NCBI GenBank assembly: GCA_016776725.1 | Contig: JADHSV010000007.1 | Location: forward strand, 1-64,000 | Direction of reading: 5' to 3' | Source: Rhodospirillales bacterium | GTDB taxonomy: Bacteria; Pseudomonadota; Alphaproteobacteria; Rhodospirillales; Shumkoniaceae | DNA length: 64,000 nt | In this document: positions 1 through 8,277 of the stretch, in pieces | Layout: each line of letters starts with the position of its first letter | Position numbering within the stretch: the first letter of the stretch is position 1 | Notes under the pieces: model-generated | Told to the model about the DNA's origin: nothing | Seen by the model: the letters and a program-made list of their open reading frames with translations, nothing else | The model's database searches: none | Translations under genes and position numbers: made by a program

Positions 1-1
1 G

Positions 2-655
2 GGCGTTGCCGCGACGACTACGTCCGAGGCGGTTTCACAGGCCAGGGCTTTCGAGCAAATGGGCGCCGACGGCATTTTGGCCATCCTGGAAGCCTATTTT
101 CCAGTCGATGATGCGGGTGTGGAAGCCTATTTCCGCGCAGTTGCCAACGCCGTTTCGTGCCCGGTGGTGCTGTATACCAATCCGAATTTTCAACGCTCGG
201 ACTTGTCGTTGCCGGTTATTGAGCGCCTGGCCGAGGTTGGCAATATCGGCTACCTGAAGGACGCATCCACGAATACCGGTCGGCTGCTGTCGATCATGAA
301 CCGCGTGGACGGGAAAATGAAAATTTTTGCCGCGTCCGCCCATATACCGGCCTGCGTAATGATGTTGGGCGGCGTCGGCTGGATGGCCGGACCGGCGTGT
401 TTGATTCCTGAGGCCAGCGTACGCCTGTACGATCTTTGCCGGGCGGGGGAATGGGACCGGGCAATGGAACACCAACGCCGCCTTTGGGCCATCAATCAGG
501 TCTTCACGAAATATTCACTGGCCGCCTGTATAAAGGGCGGACTGGAAATGATGGGATTTGACGTGGGTCGCCCACTGGCCCCGCAACCGGCCCTGCCAAC
601 ACACGGGGAAGCCGAAATCCGCGGGATTTTGAAGGATATTGGTGTTCTCGAGTGA
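2..655 (+). CDS. Dihydrodipicolinate synthase/KdgD-family aldolase (5' end outside window)
   Basis: This is the C-terminal two thirds of a DapA/NAL-superfamily TIM-barrel lyase. The reading frame is open from base 2, so the start lies upstream of the window. Visible family landmarks are the catalytic tyrosine in VVLYTNPNF and the Schiff-base lysine in IGYLKDAS. Family members cleave or dehydrate 2-keto acids (dihydrodipicolinate, N-acetylneuraminate, 5-keto-4-deoxyglucarate). Which reaction applies here cannot be decided from the fragment. Its neighbourhood is rich in sugar-acid catabolism genes, and a uronate dehydrogenase lies at 21.3 kb. That makes a sugar-acid dehydratase/aldolase more likely than lysine synthesis, but this is inference. 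Confidence 0.85.
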   Translation, partial: GVAATTTSEAVSQARAFEQMGADGILAILEAYFPVDDAGVEAYFRAVANAVSCPVVLYTNPNFQRSDLSLPVIERLAEVGNIGYLKDASTNTGRLLSIMNRVDGKMKIFAASAHIPACVMMLGGVGWMAGPACLIPEASVRLYDLCRAGEWDRAMEHQRRLWAINQVFTKYSLAACIKGGLEMMGFDVGRPLAPQPALPTHGEAEIRGILKDIGVLE

Positions 656-755
656 ACGCGGTATTATTATCAGGTAATTGATGGCCGCGCTTGTGTTGAA
701 TGGGGGGTCCCGGTAGGCTTGGCATACCGGTTGAAGGACGAGTGGCAGGAATTAG

Positions 756-1247
756 ATGGCCGAAAACGACGAAGTTGAAATAATTGAACGCGAAAACGTG
801 CTTAAGGGTAAGGTCGGGACCGAAGGTCCGTCCGAGTCCGATTTTCGCGCCATCGAACGCGCGCAAGCTGCCATTGGCAGCCTTTCCGGAAAATACATCG
901 AAGTCGCCGACGAGGATCTCCTCAACCTGACGACGGCGGCCGAAAAAATGAAAAGCGATCCTGATAACCGCGCCACCCACCTGAAACGCGTTTACCAGGT
1001 ATCCCACGACATGAAGGGGCAGGGCGGTAGCTTTGGCTTTCCCATGATTTCGTTGGTCACCAATCAGCTTTGCCGGTTCATTGAGAAAATAGGCGATGAC
1101 GTTGGTGACGTGGAAACCGAAGTGGTTTCGCTTTATGTCAACGCGCTCAACGTCGTGGTGCGCGGGCGTATCAAGGACGCCGACAACAAACAGGCCAAGG
1201 CCTTGCTCAATGGCCTTGATCTGGTCAGCCAGAAAATCCTGAAATAA
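756..1247 (+). CDS. Stand-alone Hpt (histidine phosphotransfer) domain protein
   Basis: This is a soluble 163-residue protein. The motif SHDMKGQGGSFG, centred on His84, matches the phospho-accepting HxxKG of Hpt domains and sits in a predicted helical bundle. The first 40 residues are charged and look disordered. Hpt proteins shuttle phosphate between hybrid kinases and response regulators. No kinase or receiver gene is adjacent, so the partner is unknown. The gene ends just before the palindromic repeat at 1276, which separates it from a convergent regulator gene. A purine-rich stretch precedes the ATG. Confidence 0.8.
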   Translation: MAENDEVEIIERENVLKGKVGTEGPSESDFRAIERAQAAIGSLSGKYIEVADEDLLNLTTAAEKMKSDPDNRATHLKRVYQVSHDMKGQGGSFGFPMISLVTNQLCRFIEKIGDDVGDVETEVVSLYVNALNVVVRGRIKDADNKQAKALLNGLDLVSQKILK

Positions 1248-1275
1248 CGACCACCTACATCAGGCCGGAAAATAA

Positions 1276-1341
1276 GGCGACAGAATTAGGTGACAGTATA
1301 CTAAATTATTTAAAATAATTTAGTATACTGTCACCTAATTC
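1276..1341. repeat. Long palindromic repeat, copy 1
   Basis: Bases 1283-1311 are an exact reverse complement of 1313-1341, giving 29-bp arms around one central base. The core includes ggtgacagtatactaaat. The asymmetric flank ggcgacagaattagg is shared with the second copy at 40493-40556, but in reversed orientation, so the repeat unit is longer than the palindrome. The AT-rich composition contrasts with the GC-rich surroundings. It lies between convergent gene ends and would fold into a strong hairpin on either strand. It resembles REP-type palindromes mobilised by RAYT (Y1) transposases, but no such transposase is in the window. Confidence 0.9.
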
Positions 1342-1352
1342 ATTGCGTAATT

Positions 1353-1895
1353 CTAGGAACGGTTTTTTCTGAATTCGCCAAGCCAGACGAGGCGCGTTTG
1401 GGCCTGCCCGATCTCGTGGTCGATCCATTCGACGACGAAACCTTGGTCGGACGCGTGGTAATGGCGCAGATCATCGAGACGCGCCAGTTCATTCTCGCAA
1501 AGTTCAATCAACAGATCGACCTGGGCGATTTGGTCTTCGGCATCCAGCAGATGAAGGAAACGGAATTTCAGGGCGACCAGCAGTTTGTTGAGTTCGGCCG
1601 CGCCCGAGCGCAGGCCCGCGGTCAGAAGTGTCTGCAATTCAACCCGGCCCGCTTCGGTGATGCAAATTTGCGTTTCTTTCCCCGCATCCTCGGCGTCCGC
1701 CGTTTCGATCAATCCTTCGTATCTCAGAAGTTCGATGGAGGTTCCCATGAGATCCAGCGACGGACCCAGCATGTGCCCCGTGAAATGACGCACGGCGTTG
1801 GCCAGCGCGGCATAGTGCCGTGGCCCAAGCGCCAAGGTTCCCAAGGCGCACAGGCGAATGGCTTCTTTCGGGGTCAATGTGTTGTCGGCGTACAT
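1353..1895 (-). CDS. PadR-like winged-helix transcriptional regulator
   Basis: This is a 180-residue protein. The start at 1895 is chosen because ctggagag lies just upstream of that ATG; the frame stays open for 19 more codons upstream without a better site. The N-terminal half (about residues 8-90) looks like a winged helix-turn-helix (ALGTLALGPRHYAAL, then IELLRYEGLIE and a wing ending at ITEAGR). The C-terminal half is helical, as in PadR proteins with a dimerisation domain. It diverges from the class V aminotransferase at 2017 and may control it or the catabolic locus beyond. PadR versus another small wHTH family is not certain. Confidence 0.65.
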   Translation of the reverse strand: MYADNTLTPKEAIRLCALGTLALGPRHYAALANAVRHFTGHMLGPSLDLMGTSIELLRYEGLIETADAEDAGKETQICITEAGRVELQTLLTAGLRSGAAELNKLLVALKFRFLHLLDAEDQIAQVDLLIELCENELARLDDLRHYHASDQGFVVEWIDHEIGQAQTRLVWLGEFRKNRS

Positions 1896-2016
1896 GGCGC
1901 TCTCCAGAGTGCTTCTTGAATATAGGCGCACATAAGGCGCGTGTCCAATCACAACGGGGTTGCAGTGGAGCGCGATTTCTGGTCAATGGGCGGCAAATCT
2001 GAAAAGGAGAAGTTAT

Positions 2017-3252
2017 TTGTCCGGCAATGTGATCCTCGATGTTGATTTTGCCCGTTCTTTCTTTCCCGCGCTGAACACTTCCTGGTCTTTTCTGGAGAAT
2101 GCCGGCGGCACCCTGGTTCCGACCACGGTGGTTGATCGGGTCTCCGCCTATATGACGCAAACCCAGGTGCAGCCCGGAACCGACTTCGATGCTTCGCGCA
2201 TTGCCGCCGAACGAATGGACGAAGGCCGCGATTTCATGGCGGCGGTCATCAACGCGAACCCCGATGAAATCGTCATCGGGCCATCGACGACCAACAACGT
2301 CTATGTGCTGGCCAACGCCTTGCGCCCGTGGTTCGCCGATGGTGACGAGGTGATCGTGACCGACGTGGATCACGAGGCCAACAATGGCGCGTGGCGGCGC
2401 TACGCGGACACCGGCCTTGTGGTACGCGAGTGGCAAATGGACCCGGAAACCGGCGAACTTCGCATCACCGACTTGCAGGCTCTTTTGACGGACCGAACCC
2501 GGCTGGTTTGCTTTACCGCATGTTCCAATATCACTGGTTCCATCAATGACATTTCCGCCATTGCGAGGCTCGTTCATGACGCGGGCGCGCTGGTGTGCGT
2601 GGATGGCGTCGCCTTCACGCCGCACCGGCCTGTGGATGTCAAGGAACTGGACGTCGATTTCTATCTGTACAGCATCTACAAGGTGTTCGGACCGCATTCC
2701 GCCTTGCTTTACGCAAAACCCGAACATCTGGCGCGTATGGCGAACCAGAACCACTATTTTGTCGATGGCAATCCGTTCCTGATGCTAAGCCCCGGCGGCC
2801 CGAACCACGAACTGACGGCAGGCGCGGTGGGCGTTTCGGACTATTTCGATGCCCTCTATGAGCATCATTTTGGTGACGAACCCGCTGATACGCGCCAAAA
2901 ACTTACGCGCCTGTTTGGTCTGTTCGCCGATCACGAAACACGTCTTGGCGGTCCATTGGCGCAATATCTCTCGGCCAAACAGGGCCTGCGCCTATTCGGG
3001 CCGCCCTCGGCGGATGCAGAAAAACGCGTTGCCGTTTTTTCCTTCGTGGCCGACGGGCGCGATTCGGCCGAGGTTGCAGGGCGGCTGCAGAAAAGGGGGG
3101 CGGGATTACGATCCGGTGACTTCTATGCCGCCCGTTGCATTGACGGGTTGGGGGTCAGGCCTCAGAATGGCGTTATCAGGGCGTCGTTTGTTCACTACAA
3201 TACGCTCGCCGATGTCGAACGCTTGATTGAGTGTCTCGACGAAGAAGTTTAA
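2017..3252 (+). CDS. Class V aminotransferase, cysteine-desulfurase-like
   Basis: This is a PLP enzyme of 411 residues. The start is taken as TTG at 2017 because aaggag lies seven bases upstream; no ATG in frame has a ribosome site. The PLP-binding lysine is K222 in SIYKVFGPH, preceded by the cofactor aspartate in CVDGVAF (about D196) and by His119 in DHEANNGAW. The fold matches the CsdA/SufS-like subfamily of class V aminotransferases, which may act as desulfurases, selenocysteine lyases or carbon-sulfur/amine lyases. No iron-sulfur assembly genes are nearby. The next gene begins 16 bases downstream, so the two are probably co-transcribed. Substrate unknown. Confidence 0.85.
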   Translation: MSGNVILDVDFARSFFPALNTSWSFLENAGGTLVPTTVVDRVSAYMTQTQVQPGTDFDASRIAAERMDEGRDFMAAVINANPDEIVIGPSTTNNVYVLANALRPWFADGDEVIVTDVDHEANNGAWRRYADTGLVVREWQMDPETGELRITDLQALLTDRTRLVCFTACSNITGSINDISAIARLVHDAGALVCVDGVAFTPHRPVDVKELDVDFYLYSIYKVFGPHSALLYAKPEHLARMANQNHYFVDGNPFLMLSPGGPNHELTAGAVGVSDYFDALYEHHFGDEPADTRQKLTRLFGLFADHETRLGGPLAQYLSAKQGLRLFGPPSADAEKRVAVFSFVADGRDSAEVAGRLQKRGAGLRSGDFYAARCIDGLGVRPQNGVIRASFVHYNTLADVERLIECLDEEV

Positions 3253-3268
3253 AGACAGGGGAAACTAC

Positions 3269-4042
3269 GTGACCGACAAAAAACCGGCGCTGGCCGTTCA
3301 GGGAATATACAAAAGGTTCGGGGAACTGGAGGTGCTGAAGGGCATCGACCTGTGGGCCAAGGAACACGATGTCATTTCAATCATCGGCGCCAGCGGATCG
3401 GGCAAAAGCACCTTCCTTAGGTGCATCAACCTGCTGGAGGTTCCCGACGCCGGACGCGTGGAAGTCGATGGCGAATTAATTGAAATGCACACCTTGAAGG
3501 ACGGGCGCTACGTGCCCGCCAACCAGAAGCAGGTTGACCGCATCCGCGCCAGCGTCGGCATGGTGTTTCAGAACTTCAATTTGTGGGCCCACATGACGAT
3601 CCTCGAAAACGTGATCGAGGCTCCGGTTCATGTCCTTAAAATGCCCAAGGACGCGGCCATCGCAAAGGGCGAGGCGCTGCTGGAAAAGGTGGGAATCGCC
3701 GATAAAAGGCACCATTACCCTTCGCAGCTTTCCGGAGGCCAGCAACAGCGTTGCGCCATCGCACGGACCCTGGCCATGGATCCCAAGCTGCTGCTATTCG
3801 ATGAAGCGACGTCTGCTCTGGACCCCGAACTGGTGGGCGAGGTGCTGAAGGTCATTCGAGATCTGGCCGAGGAAGGCCGCACCATGATCATGGTCACCCA
3901 TGAAATGGGATTTGCTCGCGAAGTATCTGATGAAATCGTCTTTCTTCATAAAGGCAAGGTCGAGGAACAGGGGCCGCCGTCGCTGGTGTTTGAGAACCCC
4001 AAGTCCGAACGGTGCCGTCAGTTTCTGGCGAGTACGCTTTGA
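3269..4042 (+). CDS. Amino-acid-type ABC transporter ATP-binding protein (solitary)
   Basis: This is a 257-residue ATPase of the HisP/OccP/GlnQ class. It shows Walker A GASGSGKST, a Q-loop near VFQNFNLW, signature LSGGQQQR, Walker B LLLFDEATSALD and the switch histidine in VTHEMG. GTG at 3269 is preferred because acagggga lies seven bases before it. Members of this class energise polar amino-acid or opine uptake with two permeases and a periplasmic binding protein. None of these partners is encoded here. The next genes are a TctCBA transporter, which needs no ATPase. The protein must therefore work with components encoded elsewhere or be an orphan. Confidence 0.9.
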   Translation: MTDKKPALAVQGIYKRFGELEVLKGIDLWAKEHDVISIIGASGSGKSTFLRCINLLEVPDAGRVEVDGELIEMHTLKDGRYVPANQKQVDRIRASVGMVFQNFNLWAHMTILENVIEAPVHVLKMPKDAAIAKGEALLEKVGIADKRHHYPSQLSGGQQQRCAIARTLAMDPKLLLFDEATSALDPELVGEVLKVIRDLAEEGRTMIMVTHEMGFAREVSDEIVFLHKGKVEEQGPPSLVFENPKSERCRQFLASTL

Positions 4043-4177
4043 CGGTTCGCAAGGTGTCGCTTCGGCTTGACTGACCTAGCCACTTCGGTCATCCTAACCA
4101 CTTGGTTGATTTCGTTTTTTGGGCGTTCGATCCGTCTGTACGGATGGGGGTGCCCTTCATTGGCAGGGAGGAAGTTA

Positions 4178-5179
4178 ATGAGGAAACTTGGTTTATTGGC
4201 AGCCTTTGCCGCGAGTGCGACGATCGCTCTTGGTGGCGTGGCGATGGCCGATTGGATGCCCAACAAGCCCATTCGCATCATCGTTCCTTGGGGGGCCGGC
4301 GGCTCGACGGATCAGCAGGTCCGCGCGATTGCTCCGGTTCTTGAAGAAGGTCTCGGCCAAAAGGTCGTGGTCGTCAATCAGGGCGGCGGTGGTGGCTCCA
4401 TCGGCACCAAGAGCGCTTTGGAAGCGGCCAAGGACGGCTACACCTGGACCGCGGGTGCGGTCAAGGATCTGGCGACCTATCCGGTTACCGGCAAGCTCGA
4501 CACCAAAGTGCAGGACTGGCATCTGTACTTCACCATCGCCAACATGACCCTCGTATCGGTGCATCCGGATGCGCCCTACAAGGACTTCGGTGATTTCCTG
4601 AAGGCTATGAAGTCTGACCCGAGCTCCGTTTCCGTGGCGACGGCTGGCGTTCCGTCATCCGGCCATTCGGCCATCGAATCCATCAAGACGGCTGCCGGCG
4701 GCGATTACAAGCTGGTCAACTATGACGGCGGCAACCCGGCGGTGAAGTCCACGGTTTCCGGCGAAACCGTTGCGGTTCCGCAGCTTCTCAGCGAACAGAT
4801 CGAATTCATCCGCGCCAAGAGGCTTCGTCCGCTGGCCGTGTTGAAGGGCGACACGCTGACCATTGACGGCTACGGCGACGTTCCGTCGATCACCAAGTGG
4901 CTTCCCGACTTCAAGGCCGGTCCGATCCATTTCGGCATCTGGGCTCCCAAGGGAATCCCCGCCGACGTGGTTGCGAAGATGGACCAGGTTTGGGCCAAAG
5001 TTGCCACCTCGCAGGTGCTTAAAGACTACGCCTACAAGAAGGGCCTGGCGGTGACGCCGTACTTCGGTAAAGAAGCCCTTGAACGTGCGTGGCCGGTGAT
5101 TTCGGCAACGGCGTGGGGTTATCAGGCTGCCGGTAAGGCCGTCGTGAGCCCCGATACGGTCGGTATTCCGAAACCGTAA
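4178..5179 (+). CDS. tctC: Tripartite tricarboxylate transporter substrate-binding protein (TctC family)
   Basis: This is a 333-residue periplasmic solute-binding protein with a signal peptide (MRKLGLLAAFAASATIALGG, cleavage near AMA-DW). The start is fixed by gggagg upstream of the ATG. The mature part follows the Bug/TctC pattern: PIRIIVPWGAGGSTDQQ near the N terminus and the GGGGSIGTKSALEAAKDGYT region. It delivers a carboxylate or similar acid to TctAB. A hairpin with a T-run follows its stop codon, which would favour a high ratio of binding protein to permease. The substrate is not deducible, since Bug proteins cover very diverse ligands. Confidence 0.9.
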   Translation: MRKLGLLAAFAASATIALGGVAMADWMPNKPIRIIVPWGAGGSTDQQVRAIAPVLEEGLGQKVVVVNQGGGGGSIGTKSALEAAKDGYTWTAGAVKDLATYPVTGKLDTKVQDWHLYFTIANMTLVSVHPDAPYKDFGDFLKAMKSDPSSVSVATAGVPSSGHSAIESIKTAAGGDYKLVNYDGGNPAVKSTVSGETVAVPQLLSEQIEFIRAKRLRPLAVLKGDTLTIDGYGDVPSITKWLPDFKAGPIHFGIWAPKGIPADVVAKMDQVWAKVATSQVLKDYAYKKGLAVTPYFGKEALERAWPVISATAWGYQAAGKAVVSPDTVGIPKP

Positions 5180-5195
5180 GACTAAATCGTTGCGG

Positions 5196-5234
5196 GTGGG
5201 CGGATCCGCGTTTACGGGTCCGCCCACTTTTTTT
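5196..5234 (+). terminator. Intra-operon terminator/attenuator after tctC
   Basis: gtgggcggatccg pairs with cgggtccgcccac around a short loop and is followed directly by seven T residues. This is a classical rho-independent shape lying between tctC and tctB. It probably reduces rather than abolishes transcription into the downstream genes. Confidence 0.85.
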
Positions 5235-5260
5235 GTTTTGATAGTATTGTGGAGCCTGTC

Positions 5261-5785
5261 ATGAGGCCGGACACCCCGGATACCATGACCAAAGCCGATT
5301 TTATTACCGGCATCGTGCTGGTGGCATTTTCGACGATTGTTGCGGTTGAATCGTGGCGCATGCCGCGTTTCGAGAATACCAACGTTAACCCCTACAGCGT
5401 ACCCGGTATCGTTCCCGGCATCCTGTCGGTCATTATCATGATCCTGGGTGCGGTTCTGATTGCGCGTTCCATTTACAGGGGCGGACATAGGCTGGGCTGG
5501 ACGTCGGGTACGGTTAAATCGACCCTGACGGCGCCCGAGAACAAGCGACTGTTTTTTGCCGTATTCCTGACGGTCGGTTATGGCGGTGGATTGATCGGCT
5601 CGGCTCCCTACTGGCTGGCGACATTCCTTTTTGTCTTTTTGTTTATTTTGATTTTCGATTTGCAATCCTCGACGACGCGCGCGCGCAAGACCCGCGTTGC
5701 GATTGTCGGGTTCGTGGTGGCGGCGGTGACCTCGGGGTTGGTGACCTGGGTGTTTACCGAGGCCTTTTTGGTCACGCTTCCATAA
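5261..5785 (+). CDS. tctB: Tripartite tricarboxylate transporter small membrane subunit (TctB family)
   Basis: This is a 174-residue integral membrane protein with four hydrophobic segments (about residues 10-30, 45-65, 95-125 and 145-170). ATG 5261 is chosen because ggag lies six bases upstream; an in-frame GTG at 5249 lacks a site. TctB is the poorly conserved small subunit that pairs with TctA to form the sodium- or proton-coupled permease fed by TctC. Its position between tctC and tctA is the standard gene order and strongly supports the call despite low sequence constraint. Confidence 0.85.
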   Translation: MRPDTPDTMTKADFITGIVLVAFSTIVAVESWRMPRFENTNVNPYSVPGIVPGILSVIIMILGAVLIARSIYRGGHRLGWTSGTVKSTLTAPENKRLFFAVFLTVGYGGGLIGSAPYWLATFLFVFLFILIFDLQSSTTRARKTRVAIVGFVVAAVTSGLVTWVFTEAFLVTLP

Positions 5786-5818
5786 GGGGCCAAAAGGGTC
5801 CAAAAGGGGAAAGCCGCT

Positions 5819-7342
5819 TTGCTGCAAAATCTAGTTTCGCTTATCGATGCCATTTACGGGTTTGCTTCGCTGGAAGCCCTGTTCCATGTGACGTGGGCGA
5901 CGGTTCTGGGCATTGTTATCGGGTCGTTGCCGGGATTGACGGCGACTATGGGTGTCGCCCTGATGACCACCCTGACCTACAAACTGCCCCACGATCTGGC
6001 CATCCTGGTGCTGATCTGCATGTACGTGGGGGCCATTTACGGCGGCAGCCGCACGGCCATCTTGCTCAATATTCCGGGGACACCGGCCAGCGCCGCGACG
6101 ACCCTTGACGGCTTTCCTCTGGCGCAGTCCGGGCAGGCCGGTCGGGCCATGGGCATTGCGACGTCGGGTTCGGTTTTGGGCAGCATTATCGGCATGGTTT
6201 TTCTTGCCATTCTGGCGCCGGAACTGGCCGACTACGCGTTGCAGTTCCAATCCTACGAATTTTTCTGGCTGGCCATTTTCGGTGTTGTCATTTCCGGCCA
6301 TCTGACCGCACTCGATGACCCGATCAAGGGATGGATTGCCGGTTTTCTGGGCCTGTTGGTGGCCATGGTCGGTCGCGAGGCGATACACTCTTTTGACCGC
6401 TTCAGTTACGGGATTGTCGAGTTGACCGGCGGCTTCAACCTGATCCCCGCCATGGTCGGCGCGTTTGGTTTTGCCGAGGTTCTTTCGGTGATGCGCCGCC
6501 GCGCCGCCAAAATGGTTGGTAAAAGCAACGACAGTATCATCCCCAAGGTTGGCGAGGTGTTGAAACACTGGCGGACCATCCTGCGCAGCGGTGTCATCGG
6601 CACGACCATTGGCATTATTCCCGGGGTCGGCGAAGACATCGGCGCCTGGGTTTCCTATGCCGCCGCCCGGCGCGCCAGCAAGAACAAAGAGGAATACGGC
6701 AAGGGCTCCATCGAGGGCCTGATGGCGGCGGAAACCGGCAACAGTGCCGCCGTTCCCGGCGCGCTTATTCCGGTTCTGACCCTGGGCATTCCGGGCTCGG
6801 CCCCGGCGGCTGTCCTTCTGGCTGCCATGCTGATCCACGGCATCATTCCGGGGCCCATGATCATGTTCGAATCGCCCGGCTTCATTCAGGAAGTCGTGGC
6901 CATGGTGCTGTTTGCGTCGCTGGCGATCCTGATTTTCGGGTTGTCGTTAACGCGGGTGTTGCTGTTTCTGCTGGCGGTTCCGCGCGAAAAGCTGATGCCC
7001 ATCGTGTTTGTGCTGTGCGCGGTCGGTTCATACGCCATCACCAACCGCTTGTTCGACATCTGGGTGATGATGGGCTTCGGGCTGGCCGGTTATGTACTTC
7101 GCGAAATGAAGTACCCCATGGCGCCGCTGGTACTGGGCATCATTCTGGGCAAGATCCTGGATGACAATCTGCGCCGCAGTCTGGTGTTGACCGACGGTGA
7201 ATTGCTGCCGCTGTTCACCCGGCCCATCTGCGCCGTTATCTGGATCGTTACGCTGGCCACCATCCTGATGAGCATCGAATCGATCCGGGAACCCATTAAG
7301 GGTGTTGTCCGGCGTTTCATTCCGGGCAGCCGGTCGAACTGA
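5819..7342 (+). CDS. tctA: Tripartite tricarboxylate transporter large permease (TctA family)
   Basis: This is a 507-residue polytopic membrane protein of usual TctA length. The TctA hallmark appears near residue 85-100 (YGGSRTAILLNIPGTPAS), and a second conserved glycine/proline-rich repeat lies near the middle (LIPVLTLGIPGSAPAA). About eleven to twelve hydrophobic segments are evident. Translation appears to begin at TTG 5819, with aggggaaa upstream. It catalyses ion-coupled import of the ligand presented by the TctC homologue. The next gene starts 26 bases downstream, tying the transporter to the catabolic enzymes. Confidence 0.93.
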   Translation: MLQNLVSLIDAIYGFASLEALFHVTWATVLGIVIGSLPGLTATMGVALMTTLTYKLPHDLAILVLICMYVGAIYGGSRTAILLNIPGTPASAATTLDGFPLAQSGQAGRAMGIATSGSVLGSIIGMVFLAILAPELADYALQFQSYEFFWLAIFGVVISGHLTALDDPIKGWIAGFLGLLVAMVGREAIHSFDRFSYGIVELTGGFNLIPAMVGAFGFAEVLSVMRRRAAKMVGKSNDSIIPKVGEVLKHWRTILRSGVIGTTIGIIPGVGEDIGAWVSYAAARRASKNKEEYGKGSIEGLMAAETGNSAAVPGALIPVLTLGIPGSAPAAVLLAAMLIHGIIPGPMIMFESPGFIQEVVAMVLFASLAILIFGLSLTRVLLFLLAVPREKLMPIVFVLCAVGSYAITNRLFDIWVMMGFGLAGYVLREMKYPMAPLVLGIILGKILDDNLRRSLVLTDGELLPLFTRPICAVIWIVTLATILMSIESIREPIKGVVRRFIPGSRSN

Positions 7343-7368
7343 TTTGAAACAGGGAAGGGGGGTAGTCG

Positions 7369-8193
7369 ATGCGGATCGCGCTTTGCAACGAAGTTATCCG
7401 CGAGATGGACTTCGCCGCCCAATGTGAATTTGCCGCCGGGCTGGGGTACGATGGACTGGAGATCGCGCCCTTTACGCTGGATGAAAACCCGCATTTGTTG
7501 CCGGCAAACCGACGGGCGGAAATTCGCCGCGCCGCCGAAGACGCGGGAATAGCGATCACCGGTCTGCACTGGCTTCTGATCACGCCCGAAGGCCTTTCCC
7601 TGAATTCACCGGACGACGCCTTGCGCGCCCGCACCAAGGACGTGATGGAACGGCTGGTTGGCCTGTGCGCCGATCTGGGCGGGTCGGTGCTGGTGCACGG
7701 ATCGCCCAAGCAGCGAACCATCCCCGATGGCGAGGACGCGGGGCCGTGGCTGGAACGAACGTTCGACACATTGGGCGCGGCGGCCCGTGCTGCCGAGAGC
7801 GCCGGTGTCACATATTGCATCGAGCCATTGAGCAGCACCGAGACCAACTTTGTCACGACCATTGCCGAGGCCGTGGCGGTGGTTGATGAAATCGGCAGCC
7901 CGGCATTTCGCACCATGATCGACAACAAGGCCGCGACACCTATGGAAGACATGCCGGTGCCTGATCTGATCGATACATGGCTGCCAACGGGAAAGATTGG
8001 GCACATCCATCTGAACGATACGAATTTGCGCGCGCCGGGGCAGGGGGAAGACCGTTTCAGGCCGATCATGAAGGCCTTGAAACGCCAGAAATATGAAGGC
8101 GTGGTTGGAATCGAGCCCTTTATCTACGATCCCGACGGCCCGGCGACGGCGGCTTTCGCCATTGGGTATGTCCGGGGAGTGATGGAGGATTGA
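7369..8193 (+). CDS. Sugar phosphate isomerase/epimerase family TIM-barrel protein (first copy)
   Basis: This is a 274-residue member of the xylose-isomerase-like/AP-endonuclease-2 superfamily. Landmarks are an N-terminal GYDGLEIAPF strand-turn, the metal-ligand glutamate in YCIEPLSS, an aspartate in TMIDNKAA, HIHLNDTN near residue 207, and a terminal glutamate in VVGIEPF. These residues normally bind a divalent metal for keto-aldo isomerisation or C2/C3 epimerisation. A strong aagggggg site precedes the ATG. A second, diverged member of the superfamily ends the same operon at 13458, suggesting two successive isomerisation or dehydration steps. Exact substrate unknown. Confidence 0.85.
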   Translation: MRIALCNEVIREMDFAAQCEFAAGLGYDGLEIAPFTLDENPHLLPANRRAEIRRAAEDAGIAITGLHWLLITPEGLSLNSPDDALRARTKDVMERLVGLCADLGGSVLVHGSPKQRTIPDGEDAGPWLERTFDTLGAAARAAESAGVTYCIEPLSSTETNFVTTIAEAVAVVDEIGSPAFRTMIDNKAATPMEDMPVPDLIDTWLPTGKIGHIHLNDTNLRAPGQGEDRFRPIMKALKRQKYEGVVGIEPFIYDPDGPATAAFAIGYVRGVMED

Positions 8194-8199
8194 AAGTTA

Positions 8200-8215
8200 T
8201 CAACCAACTGGTTGA
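8200..8215. promoter_or_regulatory. Inverted repeat, candidate operator inside the operon
   Basis: tcaacca and tggttga are exact reverse complements separated by two bases, in the 84-bp gap between the isomerase and the MocA gene. The symmetry and length suit a dimeric repressor site. No promoter boxes could be assigned with confidence and the cognate regulator is unknown. Confidence 0.4.
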
Positions 8216-8277
8216 CAAATAAGCCGAAGGCACGTATTTGGTTTTCGGAAATTGGAAAACGTGAAGGGAGCCGCAAG

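Noticed and set aside
711-740. Sigma-54-like promoter before the Hpt gene (ttggcataccggttgaa)
   Set aside because: The -24 part is close to consensus, but the essential C of the -12 GC is A, so the match is too weak to claim.
1639-2754. 371-codon minus-strand open frame spanning the regulator and class V aminotransferase genes
   Set aside because: It overlaps two supported genes in another frame or strand and shows no domain.
4655-5827. 390-codon minus-strand open frame opposite tctC/tctB
   Set aside because: Very rich in Arg/His/Gln as expected from reading a coding strand backwards; both sense genes are well supported.
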